This document shows, piece by piece, positions 45,568-55,555 of a stretch of DNA of 64,000 nucleotides. The notes beneath the pieces were generated by a model. That model was not told where the DNA came from, searched no databases, and saw nothing but the letters and a program-made list of their open reading frames with translations. How positions within the stretch are numbered: the first letter of the stretch is position 1; each line of letters opens with the position of its first letter. Made by a program: the position numbers and the translations under genes. Source of the DNA: Alcaligenes faecalis (lineage in GTDB: Bacteria > Pseudomonadota > Gammaproteobacteria > Burkholderiales > Burkholderiaceae_B); contig NZ_CP168006.1 of the NCBI RefSeq assembly GCF_041521385.1, positions 2,600,295 through 2,664,294 of the forward strand, read 5' to 3'.

Positions 45568-45656
45568 GCCCATCTTTACGCTTCCTGACGGGCGATGGCT
45601 TGACGGTAGGGCCTGCAGTTTCCGACAATTTATGATTGCCTTTGCAATTCAGTTTT

Positions 45657-45674
45657 TATCCGTTTAAACGGATA
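45657..45674. promoter_or_regulatory. Perfect 18-bp palindrome before fecR-like gene
   Basis: TATCCGTTTAAACGGATA, fully symmetric, 55 bp upstream of the ATG at 45730. This is the form of a dimeric repressor or activator site. No regulator gene is adjacent. Confidence 0.6.
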
Positions 45675-45729
45675 GGAAACATGTTGTGGAGTGCCAGTCC
45701 TTGTGTCGTACTTTTTGAACTGATTGTTG

Positions 45730-46704
45730 ATGAACCCTGCTAATGCCGTGAATGTGGATGAGGACACCTTGCACAAGGAGGCACGAGCTTGGGTCAGCCG
45801 CCTGAAAACGTCCTCGCTGACCTCCCGTCAGTCTCGTGAGCTGCGCCGTTGGTGTGGGCGCAGCCCGTCTCATGCAGCCGCTTTTGCACACGCGCGTGAA
45901 ATGTGGGATGCCATGCCCCAAGACCGTGAACAATGGCTGCGCGAAGCCAAGTTGATGAAAAAACGCGGTCACCAGCCTTTGCGTCGTGCCTTGCTGGGCG
46001 GTTTGCTGGTGGGTGGCGGTTTGTACCTGGTCGCCAGACCTCCCCTGCAATTGTGGCCTTCCTTGGCCGATTTGCGTGCTGACTATCGCACGGGCGCGGG
46101 CGAACAGCGGCGGGTGCAATTGATGGACCATGTTTGGCTGGATATGAATACCCGCAGCCGCTTGAATGTCAGTGATGATCCGCACTTGGGCCGGGTTGTG
46201 GCCCTGCTGGACGGAGAAGTGGAGGTGCGTCAGTCCGAGCGGTCGGCCTTGGTGTGTACGGTGTTCGCTGGTGCTGGTTCCATTCAGACGTTTAATGGTC
46301 GTACCAATATTCGCTACCTGAACGGCCAAACCCAGGTGACCTGTTTGTCCGGCAGCGCCCAGGTGGACTTTGGTGGGCAAGGTTATCGTTTAGGGGCCGG
46401 GGAGCAGTTGGTGTATGGACGCCATGCCATCAGTTCGGTGCAGACGGTCGCAGCAGAGGATTTGCCGTCCTGGCGGCAGGGCCGTTTGGCTTTTCATGAG
46501 CAGCCCTTGTCACAGGTGCTGGCCGAGCTGAACCGCTATTGGGCAGGGCATGTGATGCTGCGAGACGCCACGCTGGGTTCCGTCTTGGTCAGCTTTGCGG
46601 TCAGTCTGGACAATTTGTCCGAGGCACTGGATATTTTGCAGCAGGTATATGGCGTGCAGGTGATGCGTTTGCCGGGTGGAATTGCTCTTTTGAGCCGTGC
46701 CTGA
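45730..46704 (+). CDS. FecR-family anti-sigma/sigma regulator without adjacent sigma factor
   Basis: A 324-residue inner-membrane signal transducer. The N-terminal cytoplasmic domain (EARAWVSRLKTSSLTSRQSRELRRWCGRSPSH, the DUF4880-type fold) is followed by one transmembrane helix at about 87-102, a FecR beta domain (VQLMDHVWLDMNTRSRLNV) and a C-terminal STN-like domain (GRLAFHEQPLSQVLAELNRYW). FecR proteins normally pair with a FecI-type sigma factor and a TonB-dependent receptor; neither is next to it. The ATG at 45730 is preferred over two TTG codons just before it. Confidence 0.9.
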   Translation: MNPANAVNVDEDTLHKEARAWVSRLKTSSLTSRQSRELRRWCGRSPSHAAAFAHAREMWDAMPQDREQWLREAKLMKKRGHQPLRRALLGGLLVGGGLYLVARPPLQLWPSLADLRADYRTGAGEQRRVQLMDHVWLDMNTRSRLNVSDDPHLGRVVALLDGEVEVRQSERSALVCTVFAGAGSIQTFNGRTNIRYLNGQTQVTCLSGSAQVDFGGQGYRLGAGEQLVYGRHAISSVQTVAAEDLPSWRQGRLAFHEQPLSQVLAELNRYWAGHVMLRDATLGSVLVSFAVSLDNLSEALDILQQVYGVQVMRLPGGIALLSRA

Positions 46705-46708
46705 TTGA

Positions 46709-46740
46709 AAATGGCCCGCTTCACAGCGGGCCATTTCTTT
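46709..46740. terminator. Bidirectional terminator between fecR-like and terC-like genes
   Basis: Perfect 12-bp stem AAATGGCCCGCT-TCAC-AGCGGGCCATTT followed by CTTT; A-rich on the other side, so it can serve both convergent genes. Confidence 0.85.
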
Positions 46741-48298
46741 ACTCTTGTGTCTGCGCGGGTGCTTGCAAACGACTGACGTGTACCGTTGCAATACGGCGCT
46801 GGCTGACTTCGGTAATCTCAAAGCGCAAGCCTTCTGCTTCAACAACGGTTCCTACCGTGGGCAGGGAATCCAGGCGCTCCAGCAAGAAACCGGCCACAGA
46901 GTTGAAGTTGCTGTCTTTCAACAACAGATCATCGGCCTCTACCGCCTGAGCCAGCAAGAGCAAATCGGTGCTGCCGTCTACCTGCCACAAATTGGGGCCA
47001 ATTTGCTGGATGGCAGGGTGCTCGTCCTCGTCGGGGAACTCACCGGCAATGGCTTCAAGAATGTCGATCGGGGTCAGCAGGCCTTCAATCGCGCCGTACT
47101 CGTCAGTGACCAGCACAAACTGGCCATTGGACTGCTTGAGCATGGCAATTGCGTTGAGCACATCCGTATGCTCGTGCACGATGATGGGCTCACGCAGGTC
47201 TGGCCACACGTTGACCTCGGGATAGTTGTCCAGATCCGCCAGCAAGTCCTTGGCGCGGGCCACCCCCACCACCTGGTCCAGATCGCCCTGACACACAGGC
47301 AAGAAGCTGTGCGGAGTAGCGCGCAGCTGCTGGCGCAAGGTGTCGGTGGAATCCTCGCTATTGAGCCAGGTAATTTCCTGGCGAGGAGTCATCAAGGAGC
47401 GGATGGGGCGTTCTGCCAGGCTGAGCACACCGCTGACCATATTACGTTCTTCGGTACGGAAAGCCTGCTCGTCCAGCTCTAGCTGGCCATCGCTGCTGTT
47501 ATCGTCCTTGTCCTCATTTTTGCGGTTGCTGAGCATGCGCAGCACAGCTTCAGCCGTGCGGTCACGCAAAGGTCGGCGCGATTGCGAGCGCAACAGGCTG
47601 CGGCGGGCAATCTGGTTGAAGAACTCGATCAGAATAGAAAAACCAATGGCCGCGTACAGGTAGCCCTTGGGGATCTTGAAGCCCAGGCCTTCAGCGGTCA
47701 GCGTCAAACCAATCATCAGCAAGAAGCTCAGGCACAACACCACCACCGTGGGGTGATTGTTCACAAAGGTGGTCAGTGGCTTGGAGGCCCAGATCATCAA
47801 ACCGATGGAGATGATCACAGCCGCCATCATGACGGGCAGTTGGTCCACCATGCCCACGGCGGTAATAACCGCATCCAGCGAGAACACGGCGTCCAGCACC
47901 ACAATTTGCGCCACGACGACACCAAAGCTGGCGTAAACCTTATTGGTGCTGGTGTGGTGACTGCCGCCTTCCAGGCGTTCATGCAGTTCGCTGGTTGCTT
48001 TAAAGAGCAGGAACAGCCCGCCCAGCAGCAGGATCAGGTCGCGTCCGGAGAAACTGAGCGGTCCGATGGAAAACAGCGGCGTGGTCAGGGTGACCAGCCA
48101 GGAGACAATGGTCAGTAAGCCCAGGCGCATGATCAGCGCGAGTGCAAGGCCGATCTGCCGTGCTCGATCGCGCTGATGCGGTGGGAGCTTATCGGCCAGA
48201 ATTGCGATAAAGATCAGGTTGTCGATGCCGAGAACAATCTCCAGCACCACCAGAGTTAATAAGCCGACCCAGATACTGGGATCGAGTAGCCATTCCAT
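46739..48298 (-). CDS. TerC-CBS-CorC membrane protein
   Basis: A 519-residue inner-membrane protein of the YegH/YoaE type. The N-terminal TerC domain has seven or so helices ([41 protein letters not shown] with conserved intramembrane Asp residues). A CBS pair (about 300-420, [37 protein letters not shown]) and a CorC/HlyC transporter-associated domain follow. TerC proteins are linked to metal export, notably Mn2+, during protein secretion. No Mn-sensing riboswitch is recognisable upstream. Confidence 0.92.
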   Translation of the reverse strand: MEWLLDPSIWVGLLTLVVLEIVLGIDNLIFIAILADKLPPHQRDRARQIGLALALIMRLGLLTIVSWLVTLTTPLFSIGPLSFSGRDLILLLGGLFLLFKATSELHERLEGGSHHTSTNKVYASFGVVVAQIVVLDAVFSLDAVITAVGMVDQLPVMMAAVIISIGLMIWASKPLTTFVNNHPTVVVLCLSFLLMIGLTLTAEGLGFKIPKGYLYAAIGFSILIEFFNQIARRSLLRSQSRRPLRDRTAEAVLRMLSNRKNEDKDDNSSDGQLELDEQAFRTEERNMVSGVLSLAERPIRSLMTPRQEITWLNSEDSTDTLRQQLRATPHSFLPVCQGDLDQVVGVARAKDLLADLDNYPEVNVWPDLREPIIVHEHTDVLNAIAMLKQSNGQFVLVTDEYGAIEGLLTPIDILEAIAGEFPDEDEHPAIQQIGPNLWQVDGSTDLLLLAQAVEADDLLLKDSNFNSVAGFLLERLDSLPTVGTVVEAEGLRFEITEVSQRRIATVHVSRLQAPAQTQE

Positions 48299-48369
48299 GA
48301 TGTTGTCCTGTTAGACAGATAAATAAGTGCAAATAAGCAAAAGGGCAAAGCGCGGTGGCGCGTGAGGGA

Positions 48370-48720
48370 TCAGGCGCGTGGGGGGCGATGCTCGGGGGCG
48401 AATTCGCAGCAAATAACGGGTAGGGAATAAGCCGGGCAAGCCGTTGGCCAGGCATGCAGCCAGAAAGACTGAACCGGGCAAGGCAAAGGCGTGTCTGCGT
48501 GATCAGCATACTGTTGCATGGGCGTGTGCGCCAGGATGGCGCTGAGCTGCTGCAAAGGATGATGCTTGACTTCGACACGATGCTCCACAGGTTCGGCCAC
48601 ATGGGATTCGTGATGAACGAATACGGCCGATTGACCACCTTGCACGGTTGCGTGGTAGTGGGAGCTGTAAGCCTGCAAGGGAAGGATAAGAAGCAAGACG
48701 ACGACGAACCAGCGTCTCAT
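48370..48720 (-). CDS. Small exported His-rich protein (CzcI/DUF2946-like layout)
   Basis: A 116-residue protein. Signal peptide MRRWFVVVLLLILPLQAYS, then a His-rich stretch (HYHATVQ, HHESHVAEPVEHRVEVKHHP) and a short C-terminus ending EHRPPRA. The layout resembles small periplasmic metal-resistance proteins such as CzcI or DUF2946 members, but similarity is by shape only. The ATG at 48720 is chosen for the signal peptide; the longer frame to 48918 is unlikely. Confidence 0.55.
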   Translation of the reverse strand: MRRWFVVVLLLILPLQAYSSHYHATVQGGQSAVFVHHESHVAEPVEHRVEVKHHPLQQLSAILAHTPMQQYADHADTPLPCPVQSFWLHAWPTACPAYSLPVICCEFAPEHRPPRA

Positions 48721-48981
48721 AGTGTCTAAAGGAAGTCGGTGACGAGTCAGTATATCGTATGCGGGCACGTTCAAGACAAGTGCCAGATCAAGTTCTGTGT
48801 TCCTGAAGGGCGCGTTCAGTCTATCAGGCTCTGGAGAAATCCCGTTATGATTAGCCCGGGCCGGTGCAGCGCGATACCACCAGGGTGAGCTGGCCGGATG
48901 TGAGCAATTCGTAACCAAATTAACAAACGTAATCGTTCTGAGCGCGCTAGCATGGGCGCACTTTGTTACGTAGAGAGTGGA

Positions 48982-49719
48982 ATGGGGCAGGCTTTTCAGG
49001 CCTTGAACGTCTGGCAGGTAATGGGCGTGGGCTTATTGTTTTTCGGCGGCATTTATCTGCTGTTCGCACTGGGCACCTTGGCGCTGACGCGTTGGCTTTG
49101 CCCTGCCTTGGGTTGGGGGCGTCCCTTGGACACGCGCCCTTTGCGCCCTGGTCAACTGCGCCGGGAACTGAAGCAATCGGGCACCGCCATTCTGATTTTT
49201 GGCACAGGGATGATTTTTCCCTGGGGCTTCTTGCAGTTGGGCTGGGCGCATTTGACGCCCGATGCCAGTGCGACCCGCATTGCCCTGGAAATTCTGGCTC
49301 TGGTGATCTGGAACGATGTGCACTTCTGGGTCAATCACCGTCTCCTGCATACCCGTTGGTTGCGCCGTTATCATGGCCCGCACCATTCTTCCGTCGTGGT
49401 GACGCCGTTCTCCACGTATAGCTTTCACCCGCTGGAGTCGCTCATGCTGGGCAATGTGATCTTGTTGCCCATGGTTGTGCATGACTTCAGCTTTTGGTCG
49501 CTTTTGTCTGTGCCTTTGTTCAGCCTGTTCTTTAATAGCATTGGTCACTCCAATTACGACTTTTTCCCCGCTGTTTCCAGCCGCAACTGGCTGGCAGCCA
49601 GCCGTCGTCACCAGCGCCATCACGCGCAGTACAACGGTAATTACGGCTTTCAGTTCAGCTTTATGGACCGCTTGTTTGGCACGCGCTTGCCCGATCGCCC
49701 CCAGGGGGAGCGCGGATGA
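48982..49719 (+). CDS. Sterol desaturase/fatty acid hydroxylase-superfamily protein
   Basis: Membrane diiron enzyme family (245 residues). Four hydrophobic segments and the histidine clusters of the FA-hydroxylase fold: HFWVNHRLLH, RYHGPHHSS, SFHPLES and RRHQRHHAQYNGNYGF. The family hydroxylates or desaturates lipid chains and sterol-like rings using O2. The ATG at 48982 has a GAGTGG ribosome site; the ATG at 48952 is an alternative adding ten residues. First gene of a four-gene operon, overlapping the next start by 4 bp. Confidence 0.88.
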   Translation: MGQAFQALNVWQVMGVGLLFFGGIYLLFALGTLALTRWLCPALGWGRPLDTRPLRPGQLRRELKQSGTAILIFGTGMIFPWGFLQLGWAHLTPDASATRIALEILALVIWNDVHFWVNHRLLHTRWLRRYHGPHHSSVVVTPFSTYSFHPLESLMLGNVILLPMVVHDFSFWSLLSVPLFSLFFNSIGHSNYDFFPAVSSRNWLAASRRHQRHHAQYNGNYGFQFSFMDRLFGTRLPDRPQGERG

Positions 49720-50630
49720 GTGTTGCGTGGCGTTTGCGTAACCCGCGTGATTGGCAAAGCCTGCTGTACCTGATTGCCTACCCTGTTCTGGTGATTACGC
49801 TGTGGCGGGGCGGTTTCTCCTGGATTCTGTACGGCTTGCTGCTGTTCTTGACGCTGGGCGTGGGCGTCATCAACCACAACCATCATCATCTACGCCTGTG
49901 GCGGGGCCGCAGCCCCAATCGCTTGATGGATTTTTATTTGACTGTGCTCCAAGGTCACCCGGCTTGCGTGTTCTGGCCTGCGCATGGGCGCAATCACCAC
50001 CGCTACAAGCATGGTGAAAACGATGTGGCTCGCACCTATCGTTTCTGGCGGGGGGATACCAACGACACGCTGGGCTGGTTGATGCACCCTTTTGAGGCCG
50101 TACCTGCCCTGTACCCCACGATTTTTAGCTGGTTGGGTAGCCTGCGTCGCCACTGGCCGGGTGTCTGGGCCTATTGCATGGCGCAGTACGGTATGTGGCT
50201 GGCGAGCTGGACGCTGGCCTTGGCGCTGGACCCGGTGAAAGGCTTTTTGTACGTTATCCTGCCGCAGCTACACGGTTTGCACTGGCTGCTGACCACGAAT
50301 TATCTACAACATGCCCATGCCGATGGCAGCCCCCAGGGCCGGCATGGGCAGCAACTGGCCTATGCCCGTAATTTCGAGGGGCTGGTCAACCCTTTGCTCT
50401 TTAATATCGGCCTGCATGTGGCCCACCATGAACATCCGCGTGCGCACTGGTCCGAGTTGACCGGGCTGCACGACAGCGAATACCGAGCCCGCACCCCGAA
50501 CGCCTTGAACGAAGGGGGGCTGGTGCCTTATATGTTGCGTGTTTTTGTGCTGGGACTGTTTGTGCCCCGCTATCGCAGCCTATCTTTGAACGCCGTGGGC
50601 CAGACGGAGCGTCGGCGTGATTGCGTGTAA
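49716..50630 (+). CDS. Fatty acid desaturase-family protein
   Basis: Membrane-bound diiron desaturase (304 residues). Three His boxes: NHNHHHLRLW, HGRNHHRYKH and HVAHHEHPRAHW, with helices between. It introduces a double bond (or hydroxyl) into an acyl chain. The overlap with the preceding hydroxylase gene (ATGA) suggests that both proteins act on the same lipid. The stop is 14 bp before the ketosynthase fusion start. Confidence 0.88.
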   Translation: MSVAWRLRNPRDWQSLLYLIAYPVLVITLWRGGFSWILYGLLLFLTLGVGVINHNHHHLRLWRGRSPNRLMDFYLTVLQGHPACVFWPAHGRNHHRYKHGENDVARTYRFWRGDTNDTLGWLMHPFEAVPALYPTIFSWLGSLRRHWPGVWAYCMAQYGMWLASWTLALALDPVKGFLYVILPQLHGLHWLLTTNYLQHAHADGSPQGRHGQQLAYARNFEGLVNPLLFNIGLHVAHHEHPRAHWSELTGLHDSEYRARTPNALNEGGLVPYMLRVFVLGLFVPRYRSLSLNAVGQTERRRDCV

Positions 50631-50644
50631 TCAGGAGTATTTTT

Positions 50645-52558
50645 ATGCCCGTGGCCTTTGAGCACGTTGTTATCCATCAGGCCCAGTGGTTTATGCCCGG
50701 CGAGCCGGTCGATAACACTGCTATGGATAACTTTATTGCCCCTTTGAATCGTATTTCGGGGCGTATCAAGCAGCGCATTCTGGCCGAGAACGGCATTCAG
50801 CAGCGCTACTACGCCATTGGTGAAGACGGCAACACGCGCTGGAGCAATGCAGCGATGGCCGCCAATGCCATCCGCAGTTGCCTGGAGCAGGCGGGGTTGG
50901 AGATGAGCGACATTGGCCTGCTGGCCAGTGGCTCATCAGGTGGTGATTTGCTGATGCCCGGTTTTGCCAACGCGATTCAGGGTGAACTGGCGGCCCCCCC
51001 GCTGGAAGTGCACTCCGTACACGGGATTTGCGCCGCAGGTGTGACGGCTTTGCAAACGGTGGCCCAAGGCATCGAGCTGGGGGCGCATCGTCATGGTATG
51101 GCGGTGGCCAGCGAAATGCCGTCGCGCCTGTTCCGCCGCTCGCGCTTTGCCTCGCAGGACTATCAGGCGGACTTCGACGCGCACTTTCTGCGCTGGATGC
51201 TGTCCGATGGTGCGGGTGCGGCTTTGCTTAGCCATCAGGATCAGGTGCTGCCTACCACTCAGCCCGGAGTGCGTTTGCGCCTGCGCTGGATTCATCAAAA
51301 GTCCTTCTCTGGTGACTACCCCGTTTGCATGCAGTTAGGTGCCGCACGTGACTCCACGCGCAGTCACCTGGATTATGACTCCTGGGCTGAGGCCGAGCAG
51401 GCCGGTGCCTTGTCCTTGCGTCAGGACATTCGCCTGCTGCCGCACTTGTTTGATATTGGCATTCACGAGTACGTGAAACTGGTGCGCGATGGCAGGGTGG
51501 ACCCCGAGCGCATTAGCCACTTCCTGTGCCATTACTCCTCCGAAAAATTCATGCCTGTAGTGGCCGATTTGCTGGAACAGGCTGGCCTGGGTATCCCGGC
51601 CGAACGTTGGTATAGCAATCTGCGCTGGCGCGGCAATACGGGTGCCGCATCCATTCTGATCATGCTGGCCGAGTTCATGCGTGACCGTACCTTGACGCCC
51701 GGCGAGCAAATCTTGTGTTACGTGCCCGAGTCAGGCCGCTTCATGACGGCTTACATGCTGCTGGAAGTAGAAGCCTGCGATGCACCGGCCCCGGCCGTGT
51801 CCTACCCGTCTGCCAAGCAATCGGTCGCTGCTTCCTTCGATCAGGTAGATATTGCTCCCCCGCACGATCCGGCCACGGCCCCGCAAGGCTTGCGCGATCT
51901 GCTGACGCAATTGGCTCCCATCTGGCATGACTATCGTTCGCAAGTGTGGCGTACGCCTTTGCTGCGCAGCCTGCATGATGGCTCGATTCGCCTGCAGGAC
52001 TATCAAAAGTGGATGGCAGACTGGATTCCCCAAGTGCGCGAAGGGGCCAAGTGGATGCGCGAAGCCTGCGACTCCCTGTCGCCCGCCTACGCACCGCTGG
52101 CCGAGCTGATTCGTCTGCACGCGGGAGAAGAGCAGGACGACTTCAAGATCCTGTTCGAGGATTATCAACATGCTGGCGGCACCGCGACCGAGATCGAGCA
52201 ACTGACTCGTAATCCCGGTGGTCAGGCTCTGAATTCTTACCTGCATGCCCTGGCGGCCAGCCAAGACCCGATCGGCTTGCTGGGGGCGATTTACATTATT
52301 GAAGGTACCGGCCAACGCATTGTGCCCGCCTTGCTGCCCCTGCTGAAATCCTCGCTGTCGTTGGAGCCGAATATGTATCGCTTCCTGCATTATCACGGCA
52401 TGAACGACGAGCATCACCTGGCCCGTTGGCTGGTAGCGGTGGAGCTGGCTCTGGATTGCGATGAAACAGGCCGCGCCGAGCAGATTATTATTGAAACCGC
52501 ACGTCGTACCGCCGCCCTGTACCTGATGCAGTTTCAATACGCGAAAGAGTGTTAAGTC
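50645..52558 (+). CDS. Ketosynthase III fused to haem-oxygenase-like diiron oxidase domain
   Basis: A 636-residue two-domain protein, annotated here to the last base before the next start codon; the coding stop itself is at 52555. Residues about 1-380 are a FabH-type 3-oxoacyl-ACP synthase III with an intact Cys-His-Asn triad: Cys129 in GICAAGV, His296 in CHYSS, Asn331 in GNTGAAS. Residues about 415-636 are all-helical and resemble the haem-oxygenase-like diiron oxidase family: acidic/His clusters LAELIRLHAGEEQDDF (487-500), IIEGTG (Glu553) and HYHGMNDEHH (582-591). The family includes UndA (1-alkene forming) and TenA-like proteins. Condensation coupled to an oxidative step is inferred. AGGAG precedes the ATG. 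Confidence 0.85.
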
Positions 52559-53485
52559 ATGGATCAAATCCCGGATTTTTTAAGCAAGCCGCATGACCCG
52601 CAGGACCCCAATCCCTGGCGGGCCCTGTATCTGGATCGCAGCACGCCCTTGCCTGACGAGGTCAAGCAGGCTTGGTTGACCGATTCCAGTTCTTCGTCAC
52701 GCCAGTATTTGTTGCCGTTCTTACGGCCACTGGCACGTTTGATGATTGTGCTGATTCAAGTCGTTAAAACCTTTTTGCCGCGTAAGTGGTCGCATTCGGG
52801 CCTGCTGCACCGCATTCTGGTGTGGGGTCTGAAGCGTTTTGTCTCGCCACAGGCCAACTGGTTGATTCTGCGCCACTTCCATCTGGGTTCGCAGGTGCTG
52901 GCTTTTATTGCCGCCAACTCGCCCACCAAGGTGCCTACTTCGCCGCTCACGCCCATGAACATCGACGAATTGCGTGATCACACTTTTGTGAAGCACGATT
53001 TGAATCTGTTCAATTTCGTGATCCGGCTCAATCAGACCTTGCGGGACCATAATCAGGAAATCGGCCCGCCAGAGCGGGTGGATTTTTCCATGATTCAGCC
53101 CGTACCCCTGGCGTTGGACGATATGCCGCAAGGCCCGCTGAACAAGATAGACCTGCAAAGTGCCATTGAGCTGTTCACGCCCTTGTACCAGTTGCTGCTG
53201 ACCGATAACGACTTTTGGCGGGCGGCCAATTCCTTGCAACTGGACGAGACGATCGGGATTTATGCTGCCAAGATTTTGCAGGCGCCCGAGCACCTGATTC
53301 TGCTCAACAATGGCCACCCTCTGGTGCCCATGTCGACCTTGCGAGCAGGTTATCGCTTGGTGCTGCATGGTCTGTCGACAGAGATGCTGCATAGCCTGCT
53401 CAATCAGATGAAACAGGCGCAAGCGCAGCAGGATAGCGGGCAAGCGCCGGATTTGGGGCAGGGCGATAGCCCGTCCGCCCCTTAG
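52559..53485 (+). CDS. Unrecognised 308-residue protein of the lipid operon
   Basis: I do not recognise a family. It has a proline-rich, charged N-terminus (DPQDPNPWRALYLDRS), a hydrophobic amphipathic segment (about 50-75, YLLPFLRPLARLMIVLIQVVKTFL), a mainly helical middle with HTFVKHDLNLFNFVIRLNQTL, and a Gln/Ala/Pro-rich tail. Membrane association is likely. It starts 3 bp after the ketosynthase-oxidase stop and ends overlapping the convergent aminotransferase stop by 4 bp, so it belongs to the lipid operon. Confidence 0.75.
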   Translation: MDQIPDFLSKPHDPQDPNPWRALYLDRSTPLPDEVKQAWLTDSSSSSRQYLLPFLRPLARLMIVLIQVVKTFLPRKWSHSGLLHRILVWGLKRFVSPQANWLILRHFHLGSQVLAFIAANSPTKVPTSPLTPMNIDELRDHTFVKHDLNLFNFVIRLNQTLRDHNQEIGPPERVDFSMIQPVPLALDDMPQGPLNKIDLQSAIELFTPLYQLLLTDNDFWRAANSLQLDETIGIYAAKILQAPEHLILLNNGHPLVPMSTLRAGYRLVLHGLSTEMLHSLLNQMKQAQAQQDSGQAPDLGQGDSPSAP

Positions 53486-54324
53486 TTGCGCTGGGTGTAG
53501 GCCATGTACAGCTCGTGGGCACGGGTTTCAATCGGGCCGCGCGCGTAATGGCGATCGTCAATACGATTGCAGTACAGGACCTTGCCGTAATTGCCGGTGC
53601 TGAATACTTCGTCCGCATCCAGGATGTCTTGTGGCGTCAGGCTGACTTCACGTACTTCCATGCCATCGTCTCGCAGCAGTTGCATGACGCGTCGGCGGGT
53701 AATGCCGTTCAGGAAGGTGCCGTTCAGCTCGGGCGTCAGCACGACGCCGTCACGCACAATCCACAAATTGGCGACGGCAAACTCGGCTACCTTGCCTTTG
53801 GAGTCCAGTACGATGGCGTTGTCAAAACCGCGTGCGCTGGCATCGCGCAAGATACGTTGGGTATTGGGGTACAGGCAGGAGGCCTTGGCATCGGTGGGAG
53901 CCATGGAGGGGTCTGGGCGCAGGAACTCACTGAACGTGGCGCTAAAGCCGCTGTCCTCCGGCATGGGAGATTCAAAAATATGAATGGCCAGTTGGCTGGT
54001 GGCTGGATCGGGCTGGATGAAACCGCCGGGCGCGAAATACAGCAGCTTGATGTAGTAATCCGTCGTTTGAGACAGTTTTTTCAGACCCTCGTGCACCAGG
54101 TCCACGGTTTGCTGGGGCGACATCACTGGTTCCATGCCTAGCGTGATGGCCGAACGGTTCAGGCGCTCACAGTGCAGGTCCAGGTCCGGCGTATGGCCCT
54201 GAATGGAGCGAGCACCGTCAAACACGGTCGTGGCCATCCAGAAAGCGTGGTCTGTGGCGCCAATCAAGGGCGTGCTGGTGTCGCTCCATTGACCATTGGA
54301 CCAGGTGATTTCATTGTTACTCAT
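53482..54324 (-). CDS. Class IV aminotransferase (branched-chain/D-amino-acid type)
   Basis: PLP-dependent aminotransferase (280 residues). The PLP lysine is in DAKASCLYPNTQR, followed by GFDNAIVLDSKGKVAEFAVANLWIVRDG, LNGITRRRVMQLL and ADEVFSTGN, all standard for fold-type IV. Substrate specificity between BCAT, D-amino-acid aminotransferase and aminodeoxychorismate lyase is not settled; the length and the LNGITR block suit BCAT-like enzymes. It converges on the lipid operon. Confidence 0.88.
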   Translation of the reverse strand: MSNNEITWSNGQWSDTSTPLIGATDHAFWMATTVFDGARSIQGHTPDLDLHCERLNRSAITLGMEPVMSPQQTVDLVHEGLKKLSQTTDYYIKLLYFAPGGFIQPDPATSQLAIHIFESPMPEDSGFSATFSEFLRPDPSMAPTDAKASCLYPNTQRILRDASARGFDNAIVLDSKGKVAEFAVANLWIVRDGVVLTPELNGTFLNGITRRRVMQLLRDDGMEVREVSLTPQDILDADEVFSTGNYGKVLYCNRIDDRHYARGPIETRAHELYMAYTQRN

Positions 54325-54436
54325 GGGACTTCTCTCCTGATTTTATTGTGGTGTAGTGGCAATTCATTTTTGCCGTCCTCGTATTTCCAGTACACATAAT
54401 AGAGAGCAAAAAACGATTTGGGGTGGGGGCCGCGTG

Positions 54437-55543
54437 CTATCTGTTTTTTTGGACACCGTAGGTGATGCGTCGTAGCACGGCTTCCAGTGGGCCGCGCCTC
54501 CAACGTTGGGCGATCAGACCTGTCAGGCTCATGGACAGCAAGGCCAGTACGATGGCAATGGCGAATAGGGTTGCGTTGCCAAAGACATCAAACAGATCCA
54601 GGCCATAGCTGCTGAAGATCAGGCCAGCCAAAATGCCTTGGCCGACATAGGCGCTCAGCGAGTTGCGGCCTGCTTCAATGAGTACATTGGGTAGTTTGAT
54701 CCATTGCCCGCAGCGTAGCAGCATATACAGATATACGGCGGACAGCATGGGCGCACCTATCGCAAAGAGGAGCAGGCCAATCAGTCCTGGCAGGTCGGTC
54801 TCGTAGGCCACCAGGGCGCTGAAACCGTTGATAATCAGGGCCAATGGGAACAGCCAGGGTAAAGCGTGTTCCAGCCTTTGTTGCCCAGGGCTGTTGTACG
54901 CAAAGAAATTGCTTTTGGCTGCAGCCAGTCCCATCAGCATGGCACCGAACGCCAAAGGGCCTTGATACAGGAACATGAAAGCGAAGGCATTTGGCCATTC
55001 TTCCAGGCGCGCCAACGTCGCTTCGGAGAAGGCCCCACCCAGGGAGTAAACCGGGGCCATGTCCTCTGTACTGGAGAGCAGGTAAACGATCAGCCCAATA
55101 CTCAGAGTTTCTACCAGTACCATCAACAAGGCGACCTTGACCAGAGCACACGCAGAGAGCTTGCGCAGCGGCCAGATCAGTACACCCAGCACCGAGTAGA
55201 GCAGCAGGATGTCGCCTGTAAATACCAGGGTTGCGTGCAAGCAACCCAGCACGGCCAGCCCGAGCATCCGACGGAAATAGCGGCGGCTCAGGGGGATGCC
55301 AGCACGTTCGGCAGACCGTGCCTGGACTTCGATGCCCCAGCCAAAAATCAGCGAGAACAACAGGAAGAATTTGCCCTGAAACAGAAATTCGACCACGAAA
55401 GCAGCTGTATGGTCGTAAGTGGTGGACGGGGTGATCAGGTCACTTTCGCTCAGTGCCAGATAGGGCAGGTTCACGACACAAATACCGATCAGTGCCGCGG
55501 TACGAACCAAGTCGATGGAGGAGTTGCGAGAGGCCGAAGACAT
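54437..55543 (-). CDS. DUF418-family polytopic membrane protein
   Basis: A 368-residue protein with about ten hydrophobic segments. The N-terminal RTAALIGICVVNLPYL and the C-terminal GRNSLSAYVGQGILAGLIFSSYG and LIAQRWRRGPLEAVLRRITYG are hallmarks of the DUF418/YeiB family, whose function is unknown though transport is often assumed. It is divergent from a TetR gene with two operators between them, so it is probably repressed by that TetR. Confidence 0.9.
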   Translation of the reverse strand: MSSASRNSSIDLVRTAALIGICVVNLPYLALSESDLITPSTTYDHTAAFVVEFLFQGKFFLLFSLIFGWGIEVQARSAERAGIPLSRRYFRRMLGLAVLGCLHATLVFTGDILLLYSVLGVLIWPLRKLSACALVKVALLMVLVETLSIGLIVYLLSSTEDMAPVYSLGGAFSEATLARLEEWPNAFAFMFLYQGPLAFGAMLMGLAAAKSNFFAYNSPGQQRLEHALPWLFPLALIINGFSALVAYETDLPGLIGLLLFAIGAPMLSAVYLYMLLRCGQWIKLPNVLIEAGRNSLSAYVGQGILAGLIFSSYGLDLFDVFGNATLFAIAIVLALLSMSLTGLIAQRWRRGPLEAVLRRITYGVQKNR

Positions 55544-55555
55544 AGATGTTTATTG

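Noticed and set aside
48299..48369. Possible Mn2+ riboswitch (yybP-ykoY) upstream of the TerC gene.
   Set aside because: No recognisable conserved loops; the 71-bp gap is too short and lacks the expected stems.
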